64,000 bases of DNA from an uncultured Dyadobacter sp. (lineage in GTDB: Bacteria; Bacteroidota; Bacteroidia; Cytophagales; Spirosomataceae), in NCBI RefSeq assembly GCF_946482605.1, contig NZ_CAMLSE010000010.1, positions 218,164 to 282,163 of the forward strand. The letters run 5' to 3'. Position numbers and translations under genes: made by a program. The notes under the pieces are model-generated. The model made no database searches. It saw only the letters and a program-made list of their open reading frames with translations, and was not told the origin of the DNA. This document shows positions 26,027 to 34,047 of this stretch, in pieces. Each line of letters opens with the position of its first letter. Positions within the stretch are counted from its first letter, which is position 1.

Positions 26027-26638
26027 TCATGGCAGATCCTCCAAAACAGCGGCGGTGAACCTCCTTTTCAACCTTAATGCTTTCTGAAGCTGATCCAGAT
26101 ATTCTTCCCTGGGAATCTCTATTGCTCCGTAGCGCAGCACATTATCGTTGATGAACTGCGTATCCAGGAGTGTAAAACGATTTAGCCGGAGTATCTGGAT
26201 CAGATAGTGGAATGCTACTTTCGAAGCATTGCTTTCAATGGTAAACATCGATTCCCCGAAAAACACGCCATTGATGGATACCCCGTACAAACCACCCACA
26301 AGGCGCTCCCCGCGCCACGCTTCCACGCTATGCGCATAGCCCAGGCGATGCAGCGCTGTGTAGGACTCGATGATTTCTTCCGAGATCCAGGTTCCCGGTT
26401 CGGCGGTGCGCGGCAATGAACACCCACGCATTACACCCTCAAAATCGGTGTTGATCCTGATCTCGAAATGTTTTTTGTTGATGACCGGCCTCAGCGATTT
26501 GGAAGGCTTGTAGGTATCGATAGGTATCACCGCCCTCGGATTGGGCGAGTACCAGTAAATAGTACCGTCCGCCTCTGCCATGGGGAATATTCCGTTGATA
26601 TATCCGTTAAGCAGATCGTCGGTACTGATTGCAGACAT
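26027..26638 (-). CDS. aat: Leucyl/phenylalanyl-tRNA-protein transferase
   Basis: Aat adds Leu or Phe to proteins with N-terminal Lys or Arg and so feeds the ClpAP N-end rule path. The protein from ATG 26638 starts MSAISTDDLLNGYINGIFPM and continues IYWYSPNPRAVIPID, SLRPVINKKHFEIRINTDFE, CSLPRTAEPGTWISEEI, HRLGYAHSVEAWRGERLVGG, and LYGVSINGVFFGESMF, all diagnostic. An ATG at 26713 (MELTHAITSCYCPFN) would add 25 residues with three cysteines or aromatic residues and cannot be excluded. The frame stays open to 26818. The 204-residue form fits the family length. It is divergent from the GNAT gene. Confidence 0.93.
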   Translation of the reverse strand: MSAISTDDLLNGYINGIFPMAEADGTIYWYSPNPRAVIPIDTYKPSKSLRPVINKKHFEIRINTDFEGVMRGCSLPRTAEPGTWISEEIIESYTALHRLGYAHSVEAWRGERLVGGLYGVSINGVFFGESMFTIESNASKVAFHYLIQILRLNRFTLLDTQFINDNVLRYGAIEIPREEYLDQLQKALRLKRRFTAAVLEDLP

Positions 26639-27017
26639 GAAAGCCACTGAATTAGAATAATGTTGTTGATTGAAGGGGCAATAGCACGATGTGATAGCGT
26701 GCGTAAGTTCCATCTTTAAAACTTTATAAATGTAAACGAACCATAAAAATATATCTTCTGTTTCTTTGGAGTAACATTTTTTTTTCCAAAATTTGCAGCC
26801 TCTTAGACGCACAAGCAAGTCAATGAATCACAACGGCATACATACTGTTCTGCATACTACGCCTTTCCGATTCAGGTCCCCCCGGACCGCATAATCTCCT
26901 TTTACCTACGTGGTAAATATCTAATACCCGCAACTTTCTTACAATTTCTAGACGTCCCATCGTTTTCCTCTGGGTTAGTTAATTATTGTCTTGAACATTT
27001 TGTCAGCATAGTCATCA
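26639..27017. other. Divergent intergenic region aat/GNAT (379 bp)
   Basis: The aat-proximal part may encode an N-terminal extension of Aat (see aat). The remainder holds no recognisable gene or tRNA. GGTCCCCCCGGACC at 26875-26888 is a short perfect palindrome with a C4 loop. No exact TAnnTTTG element was found on either strand. The control region of the right-hand arginine arm may still be here, but no ARG-box-like palindrome was convincing. Confidence 0.5.
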
Positions 27018-27749
27018 ATGAAAAATACCGAAGTAGTGGGCAGTAAGTTTATCGTACAGACTGCCAATGAAAATCATCTCCATTACGCCGAACAAATCTG
27101 CGCGGAAATGGAGGAGAGCGCCAAAAAGCGTGGTACCGGTATAGCCAAACGTTCCCCAGTGTACATCATGGAGAAAATGGTGGAAGGAAAAGCCATCATT
27201 GCCACCACCGATACCGGAGAATGGGTAGGTTTTTGTTATATAGAAACCTGGGAGCACGGAAAATTCGTAGCGAATTCGGGCTTGATCGTTCATCCTGATT
27301 TCCGCAACAGCGGCATGGCGAAGGCTATTAAAATGAAAGCCTTTGAACTGTCACGCCAAAAATATCCTGATGCCAAGATTATCGGCATTACCACCAGCCT
27401 TCCGGTGATGAAAATCAACTCGGATTTGGGTTATGAGCCTGTTACATTCAGCGAACTTCCCGCCGACGACGCATTCTGGAAAGGCTGCGCGAGTTGCGTG
27501 AATTACGACGTATTAACCCGGACCGGCAGAAAACACTGCCTTTGCACCGGGATGATGTATGATCCCGAAGACAAAAAGCCCGCAGCTACGGTTGTGAACG
27601 GCAATGCAGCTGCAACCGAACGTCATACCTGGGATTTCTTGAAAGAATCGAGCCTTTACGAACGCTGGATGCGTATCAAACAACGTATTTTGCTGCGAAG
27701 GGAAGAACGTGCCAAAAAGAAAAACGCCGGGGCCGTGCTGGTACACTAA
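27018..27749 (+). CDS. GNAT acyltransferase with cysteine cluster, candidate N-acylglutamate synthase
   Basis: The 243-residue protein has the GNAT core at about residues 60-145: TGEWVGFCYIETW on the central strands, the acyl-CoA loop LIVHPDFRNSGMAKAIKM and the C-terminal NSDLGYEPV. After the domain it carries C157-x2-C160 and C174-x-C176 (in KGCASCVNYDVL and RKHCLCTGM), which could bind zinc or an iron-sulfur cluster. Family members of this size sit with arginine genes in Bacteroidota, where a classical argA or argJ is missing. That suggests synthesis of N-acetyl- or N-succinylglutamate. It lies directly before argG but is separated from it by a terminator. The GNAT fold is secure and the substrate is inferred. 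Confidence 0.75.
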   Translation: MKNTEVVGSKFIVQTANENHLHYAEQICAEMEESAKKRGTGIAKRSPVYIMEKMVEGKAIIATTDTGEWVGFCYIETWEHGKFVANSGLIVHPDFRNSGMAKAIKMKAFELSRQKYPDAKIIGITTSLPVMKINSDLGYEPVTFSELPADDAFWKGCASCVNYDVLTRTGRKHCLCTGMMYDPEDKKPAATVVNGNAAATERHTWDFLKESSLYERWMRIKQRILLRREERAKKKNAGAVLVH

Positions 27750-27786
27750 TGTACTGCATACTTTAATAGATATCGTATCTCATTTT

Positions 27787-27835
27787 AAATACCCCGCCCG
27801 GCAACCCAAAAGGACTGCGGCGGGGTATTTTTTTG
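27787..27835 (+). terminator. Terminator between the GNAT gene and argG
   Basis: A perfect 12-bp stem (AAATACCCCGCC at 27787-27798 with its complement at 27819-27830) with a 20-base loop runs into T7. It lies 37 bp after the GNAT stop codon. Confidence 0.9.
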
Positions 27836-27843
27836 TAGTTTTG
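27836..27843 (+). promoter_or_regulatory. Putative argG promoter, -7 element
   Basis: TAGTTTTG matches TAnnTTTG exactly and begins immediately after the T-run of the terminator, 37 bp before the argG start. The -33 position falls inside the terminator hairpin, where no TTG is seen. Transcription of argG is therefore likely to be independent of the GNAT gene. Confidence 0.55.
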
Positions 27844-27880
27844 CACCGCAAATCAAGCTTTTAATCAGAATTCATATATA

Positions 27881-29083
27881 ATGTCACAGCCCAAAGTAGT
27901 ATTAGCGTTTAGCGGGGGACTTGATACCTCCTTTTGTGTAAAATATTTAGCCGAAGACAGAGGTTACGAAGTTTATTCGGTTTTGGTTGACACCGGTGGT
28001 TTTTCGGACGAAGAGCTGAAAACGATCGAAGCGAATGCCTATGCTTTGGGCGTGAAGCAACATGCCACGGTTTCAAAAACCAGGGAGTATTACAATGACT
28101 GTATTAAATATTTGATCTTCGGTAATATCCTGAAGAACAACACTTACCCACTTTCAGTGAGCGCAGAGCGTATTTTCCAGGCGGTTGCGGTAGCTGAATA
28201 TGCCAAGGAAATCGGTGCGAGCGCGATTGCACACGGTAGCACAGGTGCAGGTAACGACCAGGTGCGTTTCGATATGGCGTTCCGTATCATTGTCCCGGAA
28301 GCCGAAATCATCACGCCGATCCGTGACCTGAAACTTTCCCGTGAAGCCGAAATCGAATACCTGACCGCGAAAGGCGTTTCCCGCGACTGGACCAAAGCTG
28401 CATACAGCATTAATAAGGGCCTTTGGGGTACATCGGTAGGTGGAAAAGAAACATTGACCTCCGACCAATATCTTCCCGAATCGGCATGGCCTACCCAGAT
28501 CACTAAAACAGAACCTGAGCGCATTACACTGGAATTTGTGAATGGTGAGTTGAAAGGCGTTGCTGGTGAAACTTTCGAAAATTCAGTAACCGCTATTCAG
28601 AAGCTGGCGGAAATTGCACAGCCATTCGGGATTGGCCGGGATATTCACGTGGGCGATACGATTATCGGTATTAAAGGTCGCGTTGGTTTTGAAGCTGCGG
28701 CTCCGCTGATCATTATCAAAGCGCACCATACGCTTGAAAAACATGTTCTCACAGAGCAGCAACTGTACTGGAAAGAACAACTTTCAAACTGGTATGGCAG
28801 CCTGCTGCACAAAGGGCAGTTTGTTGAGCCGGTTATGCGTAACATCGAAACATTCCTTGCTGATACGCAATCGCATGTGACGGGTAAGGTGCACGTTTAC
28901 CTGGCTCCGCACCGCTTCCATGTAGAAGGTATCGAGTCTGCATATGACCTGATGTCATCGAAATTTGGCAGCTACGGCGAAATGAACAACGCCTGGACTG
29001 GTGATGACGTGAGAGGCTTCTCGAAGGTGGCTTCGAACCAGGTGATGATTTATGGAAAGGTGAGTGATTCGGTAGATCAATAA
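27881..29083 (+). CDS. argG: Argininosuccinate synthase
   Basis: The 400-residue enzyme joins citrulline and aspartate with ATP in the penultimate step of arginine synthesis. The PP-loop reads VVLAFSGGLDTSFCVKYL. IAHGSTGAGNDQVRFDMAFR, YSINKGLWGTSVGGKET, and the C-terminal VTGKVHVYLAPHRFHVEGI complete the substrate site. Length and start are normal. It leads a plus-strand series with argC, argD and argF'. Just after it, 8 bp away, a toxin-antitoxin pair interrupts the metabolic genes. argH, the next enzyme in the pathway, is not in the window. Confidence 0.97.
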   Translation: MSQPKVVLAFSGGLDTSFCVKYLAEDRGYEVYSVLVDTGGFSDEELKTIEANAYALGVKQHATVSKTREYYNDCIKYLIFGNILKNNTYPLSVSAERIFQAVAVAEYAKEIGASAIAHGSTGAGNDQVRFDMAFRIIVPEAEIITPIRDLKLSREAEIEYLTAKGVSRDWTKAAYSINKGLWGTSVGGKETLTSDQYLPESAWPTQITKTEPERITLEFVNGELKGVAGETFENSVTAIQKLAEIAQPFGIGRDIHVGDTIIGIKGRVGFEAAAPLIIIKAHHTLEKHVLTEQQLYWKEQLSNWYGSLLHKGQFVEPVMRNIETFLADTQSHVTGKVHVYLAPHRFHVEGIESAYDLMSSKFGSYGEMNNAWTGDDVRGFSKVASNQVMIYGKVSDSVDQ

Positions 29084-29091
29084 GTAAAAAT

Positions 29092-29325
29092 ATGACGAAA
29101 ATAGAACTCCAGACCCAAATCCAAAAGAAGGTCCAGGGATTACCTGCCGACGTTCTTCAGGAGCTTTATGACTATCTGGAATCTATTTTGGAAAAAAGAC
29201 AACAGCAGTCTGAACTGAAAGACGGGCTGCAAGAATGGTGGAACGGCATTGCCGATTTTTCCGACGACTTTTTAACTCAACGTGTCCAGCCTCCACTCGA
29301 TAAATCTGAAAATTTATTCGAATGA
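29092..29325 (+). CDS. DUF2281-like antitoxin
   Basis: This 77-residue acidic protein starts MTKIELQTQIQKKVQGLPAD and continues VLQELYDYLESILEKRQQQ, a helical pattern like the DUF2281 family of short antitoxins. The C-terminal 40 residues are polar and probably unfolded until they wrap the toxin (DDFLTQRVQPPLDKSENLF). No clear DNA-binding fold is seen, so the module may not regulate itself in the standard way. Its stop overlaps the toxin start by 4 bp (ATGA), the usual sign of a toxin-antitoxin pair. It begins only 8 bp after argG. Confidence 0.75.
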   Translation: MTKIELQTQIQKKVQGLPADVLQELYDYLESILEKRQQQSELKDGLQEWWNGIADFSDDFLTQRVQPPLDKSENLFE

Positions 29326-29729
29326 AATATCTGTTGGATACTAAATTCGTGGCCTACATCATTAAGAAAAGGCCGATTGAAGTCTTACACAAATTGCAAG
29401 CGATTGATTGGACAGAGATTGCGATCTCTTCCATTGTGGTTGCGGAATTATGGTATGGCGTTGAGAAAAGTCAGTTGAAAGAACAAAACAAGGCAGCGCT
29501 GGAAGCTTTTCTGAAACCGTTTGCAATACTGGATTTCGACACCCCTGCGGCCGAGGCGTATGCTTCGATTCGCGCGGATCTGGAAAGTATTGGAAAGATC
29601 ATAGGAGCTAACGACCTGCTGATTTCGGCACATGCATTAAGTCATGGGTTAATCCTGGTCACCAACAATGTCAAAGAGTTTGAACGGGTTGGTGGCTTGC
29701 AAATCGAAAACTGGATTACAAATGAGTAA
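29322..29729 (+). CDS. VapC-like PIN-domain toxin
   Basis: The 135-residue protein has the PIN nuclease plan. It begins MKYLLDTKFVAYI with the first acidic residue D6, and then has SSIVVAELWYGVEKS with the conserved glutamate. IGANDLLISAHALSHGLILVTNN carries the next aspartate, and the tail is EFERVGGLQIENW. The usual DTN triplet is DTK here. VapC toxins cut initiator tRNA or rRNA. The ATG lies in a 4-bp overlap with the antitoxin, and its stop overlaps the argC start by 8 bp (ATGAGTAA). Toxin translation is thus coupled to both neighbours. All core acidic residues appear intact, so the toxin may be active. Confidence 0.85.
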   Translation: MKYLLDTKFVAYIIKKRPIEVLHKLQAIDWTEIAISSIVVAELWYGVEKSQLKEQNKAALEAFLKPFAILDFDTPAAEAYASIRADLESIGKIIGANDLLISAHALSHGLILVTNNVKEFERVGGLQIENWITNE

Positions 29730-30705
29730 CATTAATATTGGAATAGTAGGGGCGGCAGGTTATACAGGCGGAGAATTACTCCGGATCTTGATCAACCATC
29801 CGAATGCAACCATCGCATTCGCGCATAGCAAAAGCCAGGCGGGTAAGCCGGTGTACGCAACGCATACGGATTTGCTGGGCGATACCGAATTGGTATTTTC
29901 CGGTGACGACATTCAGCCGCTATTGAGTCAGGAAGGTTTGAATGCGATTTTCCTTTGTTCGGGGCACAGCGAATCGAAGAAATTTCTGGACGAATACCAA
30001 TTGCCGGAAACGGTAAAGGTGATCGACCTGAGTACGGATTTCCGGAATGAGTCCGCCGGCTTTGTATATGGCCTACCAGAATTGCAGAGAGAGTCAATCA
30101 AGGGCGCGACGAAAATCGCGAACCCGGGCTGTTTCGCGACGAGCATTGAGCTGGCTGTTTTACCGCTCGCTAATGCAGGTTTAATCAAAGACGACGTTCA
30201 CGTGAGCGCGGTGACGGGCAGCACCGGCGCCGGACAGGCGTTGAGCGCGACGACGCATTTCACGTGGCGGAACAACAACATGTCGATCTACAAGGCATTC
30301 TCGCACCAGCATTTGACGGAGATTAAAATGACTTTCGGCAAGTTGCAGGCGGGTTTCGACAAGCCAGTGAACTTCGTGCCGTACCGCGGCGATTACACGC
30401 GCGGCATTATCGCCAATGTGTACACGCGTTTTGAAGGCACTTTGGAAGAAGCAAAGACACTCTACAAGGAGTTCTACGCCTCGCATCCGTTCACGCACGT
30501 AAGCGACACGCCGATCGATCTGAAGCAGATTGTAAATACCAACAAATGCTTCGTCCACCTGGAAGTACACGATGGCCAGTTACTGATTACGAGCATTATC
30601 GATAACCTCACGAAGGGCGCGTCGGGCCAGGCGGTGCAGAATATGAACCTACTGTTCGGTTTGCCGGAAGATGCAGGGCTGCGGTTGAAAGCGCCGACGT
30701 TTTAA
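29722..30705 (+). CDS. argC: N-acyl-gamma-glutamyl-phosphate reductase
   Basis: The ATG at 29722 gives MSNINIGIVGAAGYTGGELL, the dinucleotide-binding start of ArgC. Upstream in-frame codons lie within the toxin gene and are not used. The catalytic cysteine is in KIANPGCFATSIELAVLPLA, and GSTGAGQALSATTHFTWRNN, FSHQHLTEIKM and VPYRGDYTRGIIANVY follow. The final histidine/substrate segment is NKCFVHLEVHDGQLLITSI. The 327-residue length is typical of the short ArgC type. The enzyme reduces N-acylglutamyl phosphate. The 8-bp overlap with the toxin gene is unusual for a housekeeping gene. Confidence 0.96.
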   Translation: MSNINIGIVGAAGYTGGELLRILINHPNATIAFAHSKSQAGKPVYATHTDLLGDTELVFSGDDIQPLLSQEGLNAIFLCSGHSESKKFLDEYQLPETVKVIDLSTDFRNESAGFVYGLPELQRESIKGATKIANPGCFATSIELAVLPLANAGLIKDDVHVSAVTGSTGAGQALSATTHFTWRNNNMSIYKAFSHQHLTEIKMTFGKLQAGFDKPVNFVPYRGDYTRGIIANVYTRFEGTLEEAKTLYKEFYASHPFTHVSDTPIDLKQIVNTNKCFVHLEVHDGQLLITSIIDNLTKGASGQAVQNMNLLFGLPEDAGLRLKAPTF

Positions 30706-30735
30706 TTCATTTTTCGAATCTTAAAATATCAGACA

Positions 30736-31872
30736 ATGTCACACCTCTTTGACGTCTACCCCATCTACGATATAGAACCCGTGAAAGCCGAAGGGAGCTA
30801 CCTCTGGGACCAGCATGGCACCAGGTATCTCGACCTTTACGGCGGCCACGCGGTGATTTCAGTCGGCCATTGCCATCCTTATTATGTGGACAAGCTGACC
30901 AATCAGTTGAATGCAATCAGTTTTTATTCCAATTCGGTCAAAATTTCTTTGCAGGAAGAACTGGCAGAGAAATTAGGTGAGCTTTCAGGCTATCCTGATT
31001 ACAAGCTGTTCCTCTGCAACTCCGGCGCGGAAGCGAATGAGAATGCATTGAAACTGGCGTCTTTCCACAACGGCAGAACAAAGGTAATCTCCTTCACCAA
31101 ATCATTCCACGGCCGGACTGCCGGTGCCGTAGCAGCAACAGACAACCCGTCCATTGTTGCCCCTGTCAACTATAAGGAGCACGTTACATTTCTACCTTTC
31201 AACGACGTTGCTGCGGCAGCCGAAGGCATTACCGATGAGGTCTGCGCGGTGATTGTGGAAGGCATTCAGGGTGTGGGCGGTATCAATGTTTCTACGGATG
31301 AGTTTTTACAAACATTGAGACGCAAATGCGACGAAACCGGCGCTATCCTGATCCTCGACAGCGTGCAATGTGGTTATGGCCGGACCGGGAAGTTCTTCTC
31401 TCATCAGTTCAGCGGCATAGAGCCGGACATAATGTCGATGGCCAAAGGAATGGGTAACGGTTTCCCGATCGGCGGGATCCTGATTTCTCCTAAGTTCAAG
31501 GCGAGCTATGGCTTGCTAGGCACTACTTTTGGCGGCAATCACCTGGCCTGCGCAGCCGGGGTGGCTGTTCTGGACATTATGAAGGAGGAAAACCTGATCG
31601 AAAATGCCGCACAGATTGGTGAATACCTGCTCAATGGCATTCGCGAAATCGGCGGCTATAAAGAACTGAGAGGACGCGGCCTGATGATCGGCATCGAATA
31701 TGATTTCCCGGTAAAAGATCTGCGTAACAAGCTTTTATTTGAACACAAAATGTTCACGGGCGTTGCCGGAAGCAGCACGATCCGTCTCCTGCCTTCGCTG
31801 GCATTGGGCAAAACGGAAGCGGACCTGTTCCTGCAAGCTTTGAAAAAAGAAGTAGCTGTTGCCGTCGCTTGA
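30736..31872 (+). CDS. argD: Acyl-ornithine aminotransferase
   Basis: The 378-residue PLP enzyme is a class III aminotransferase. It has YLDLYGGHAVISVGHCHPYY, LFLCNSGAEANENALKLA, SFTKSFHGRTAGAVAATDN, and LILDSVQCGYGRTGKFFSHQ. The PLP lysine is in MSMAKGMGNGFPIGGIL, and GTTFGGNHLACAAGVAVLD follows. It starts 30 bp after argC. By position it converts N-acylglutamate semialdehyde to N-acylornithine. Sequence alone does not exclude ornithine aminotransferase (RocD), but the operon does. It should accept the same acyl group as ArgC and the carbamoyltransferase. Confidence 0.93.
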   Translation: MSHLFDVYPIYDIEPVKAEGSYLWDQHGTRYLDLYGGHAVISVGHCHPYYVDKLTNQLNAISFYSNSVKISLQEELAEKLGELSGYPDYKLFLCNSGAEANENALKLASFHNGRTKVISFTKSFHGRTAGAVAATDNPSIVAPVNYKEHVTFLPFNDVAAAAEGITDEVCAVIVEGIQGVGGINVSTDEFLQTLRRKCDETGAILILDSVQCGYGRTGKFFSHQFSGIEPDIMSMAKGMGNGFPIGGILISPKFKASYGLLGTTFGGNHLACAAGVAVLDIMKEENLIENAAQIGEYLLNGIREIGGYKELRGRGLMIGIEYDFPVKDLRNKLLFEHKMFTGVAGSSTIRLLPSLALGKTEADLFLQALKKEVAVAVA

Positions 31873-31944
31873 TATTTTTTGAACTATTACCATCCTTGCC
31901 ATAGTTGAGAGAAGGAACACCTATCTCCGAAATAACCTAATTGA

Positions 31945-32892
31945 ATGAAACACTTTCTTTCCATTAAAGACGTTACCGATCTCCCCCAACTCATTACCAA
32001 TGGCATTGCAGCCAAAAAGGACCCGTTTGCGGACCGTGAGCTTGGGAAAAACAAAACGATAGGCCTTCTGTTTTTTAATTCCAGTTTAAGGACCCGGATC
32101 AGTACGCAGAAAGCTGCTCAAAATCTGGGCCTGAATGTGATTACGATGAATGTAGGCCAGGACGGCTGGGGTTTGGAAATGGAGGAAGGTGTGGTCATGA
32201 ATGGCGACAAAGCGGAGCACGTCAAGGAAGCGGCCGCAGTGATCGGGAGCTATTGTGATATCATAGGTATCCGCTCTTTTGCAGGACTGAAAGATCGTGA
32301 TAAAGACTATTCGGAACTCGTTTTCCAGCAGTTCAAAAAGTACGCACAGGTACCTATCATCAATCTGGAGTCGGCTACGCGGCACCCGCTGCAATCCCTG
32401 GCCGACTGCATTACCATCGAGGAGTTTAAACTAAAAAAACGTCCGAAAGTGGTCCTGACCTGGTTACCGCATTTCAAGGCATTGCCCCAGGCAGTAGCCA
32501 ATTCATTCTGCGAATGGATGAATCCGATGGATGTGGAACTGGTGATCACACATCCCGAAGGTTACGATCTGTCTCCCGAATTTGTCGGGAAAGGACAGAT
32601 CATCTATGACCAGGACAAAGCACTGGAAGGTGCGGATTTTGTATATGGCAAAAACTGGTCGTCATATAATCAATACGGCCAGGTGATCAACACAGACCCT
32701 TCCTGGATGATTACGGAAGCGAAAATGGCTTTGACTGACAATGGTAAATTCATGCATTGCCTGCCGGTTCGCCGCAATATGAAAGTGGCCGACGAAGTAC
32801 TCGATGGTCCGCGTTCGCTGGTGATCGAGCAGGCCGCTAACCGTGAATGGTCCGCACAGGCAGCATTGCGGGAAGTTCTGTTAGGAATGTAA
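31945..32892 (+). CDS. argF': N-acyl-L-ornithine carbamoyltransferase
   Basis: The 315-residue enzyme belongs to the branch of carbamoyltransferases that use N-acetyl- or N-succinylornithine, as found in Xanthomonas and Bacteroides. The carbamoyl-phosphate motif is FNSSLRTRISTQKAA (compared with STRT in ordinary enzymes). EEGVVMNGDKAEHVKEAA, IIGIRSFAGLKDRDKDYSEL, LESATRHPLQSLADCITIEE and MHCLPVRRNMKVADEV follow. By my alignment residue 90 is Ala. It stands where the Bacteroides fragilis succinylornithine enzyme has Pro90 and the Xanthomonas acetylornithine enzyme has Glu92. The acyl preference is thus unclear. It follows argD by 72 bp. Confidence 0.92.
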   Translation: MKHFLSIKDVTDLPQLITNGIAAKKDPFADRELGKNKTIGLLFFNSSLRTRISTQKAAQNLGLNVITMNVGQDGWGLEMEEGVVMNGDKAEHVKEAAAVIGSYCDIIGIRSFAGLKDRDKDYSELVFQQFKKYAQVPIINLESATRHPLQSLADCITIEEFKLKKRPKVVLTWLPHFKALPQAVANSFCEWMNPMDVELVITHPEGYDLSPEFVGKGQIIYDQDKALEGADFVYGKNWSSYNQYGQVINTDPSWMITEAKMALTDNGKFMHCLPVRRNMKVADEVLDGPRSLVIEQAANREWSAQAALREVLLGM

Positions 32893-32896
32893 GTAT

Positions 32897-32904
32897 TATC
32901 TTTG
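32897..32904 (+). promoter_or_regulatory. Putative hemH promoter, -7 element
   Basis: TATCTTTG matches TAnnTTTG exactly and starts 5 bp after the argF' stop, 69 bp before hemH. A short hairpin (GAAACAG at 32926-32932 with CTGTTTC at 32946-32952) lies in the leader. No -33 TTG was found at 17-23 bp. Confidence 0.5.
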
Positions 32905-32973
32905 CCCGGCGAAATAAAAATTACGGAAACAGCGACCCCGGCTGCCTGTTTCTTTCATGAAATCTAATTCGAA

Positions 32974-34047
32974 ATGAGTACCAGCACTTTGGCTCAACCC
33001 TCTGACTCAACAAGCCTGGAATCCGTCCGTAAAACCGGCGTTCTGATCGTTAACCTCGGCACACCTGATAGCCCTTCGGTGCCAGATGTCCGCAAATACC
33101 TCCGGCAGTTCCTGATGGACGAGCGGGTAATCGATATCCCCTATCTCAATCGCTGGTTCCTGATCAATCTGATCATCGCGCCATTTCGTGCACCAAAGTC
33201 CGCGAAAGTGTACAAACAACTGTGGCGTCCCGACGGCTCACCGCTCAAAATATACGGTTACTCCGTGAAGGATAAGTTACAGAAAGTGCTGGGTGATGAT
33301 TATGTGGTTGAGCTGGCAATGCGATACCAAAGCCCGAGCATTGAAAACGGCCTGAATGCATTACGCAAAGAATGTCTGACGGAAATCATCGTCGTGCCGT
33401 TCTTCCCGCAATACGCCTCCGCATCGACGGGTTCGGTATATAAAGAAGTAATGCGGGTGGTCAGGGATTGGGAAGTTTTACCCGAAATCCGTTTCGTAAA
33501 CCGCTTCCTTGAACATCCCAAGTTTATCAAGGGTTTTGTGGATCTGGGAAAAAAATACATGGCGACGCATGATTATGACCATTTCGTGTTTAGCTACCAC
33601 GGCTTACCTGAACGCCAGATTACCAAAGGCGACGTTACCGGCAGTTTTTGCCAGTTCGGCGGTTGCTGCGACAAACTCGACCACCGCAACCAGCACTGTT
33701 ACCGCGCCCAGTGTTTTGAAACGACACGTTTGCTCGTTAAAGGCATGGGCATTCCCGAAGGCAAGTATACGACGTGCTTCCAGTCGCGATTGGGCAAAAA
33801 CCCTTGGATCAAACCTTATACCGATGAGGTAATACCTGAACTGACCAAAAAGGGTGTAAAAAGTGCATTAGCGTTCTCCCCGGCATTTGTGGCCGACTGC
33901 CTGGAAACGACAATTGAAGTTGGAGAAGAGTATAAAGAGATTTTTGAGAAAGAGGGCGGGGAGCATTGGCAGCTCGTCGAGAGCCTCAACGACAGCGATA
34001 TCTGGGTTGAATGCCTGGAAGATATTATTAAAAACCCGGCCTCCTGA
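32974..34047 (+). CDS. hemH: Ferrochelatase
   Basis: The 357-residue protein inserts iron into protoporphyrin IX. It has NLGTPDSPSVPDVRKYLRQF, PLKIYGYSVKDKLQ, VVPFFPQYASASTGSVYKEV, the catalytic histidine in VFSYHGLPERQITKGD, and ALAFSPAFVADCLETTIEVG with the metal-site glutamate. Between these is a cysteine-rich insert (CQFGGCCDKLDHRNQHC followed by YRAQC), which in this branch of the family may hold a metal or an iron-sulfur cluster. A short extra N-terminus of about 20 residues precedes the fold. It probably has its own promoter and is terminated by the hairpin that contains its own stop codon. Confidence 0.96.
   Translation: MSTSTLAQPSDSTSLESVRKTGVLIVNLGTPDSPSVPDVRKYLRQFLMDERVIDIPYLNRWFLINLIIAPFRAPKSAKVYKQLWRPDGSPLKIYGYSVKDKLQKVLGDDYVVELAMRYQSPSIENGLNALRKECLTEIIVVPFFPQYASASTGSVYKEVMRVVRDWEVLPEIRFVNRFLEHPKFIKGFVDLGKKYMATHDYDHFVFSYHGLPERQITKGDVTGSFCQFGGCCDKLDHRNQHCYRAQCFETTRLLVKGMGIPEGKYTTCFQSRLGKNPWIKPYTDEVIPELTKKGVKSALAFSPAFVADCLETTIEVGEEYKEIFEKEGGEHWQLVESLNDSDIWVECLEDIIKNPAS

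Noticed and set aside
30736..31872. Ornithine aminotransferase (rocD) instead of argD
   Set aside because: The class III fold fits both, but position between argC and argF' in one series supports the acyl-ornithine role.
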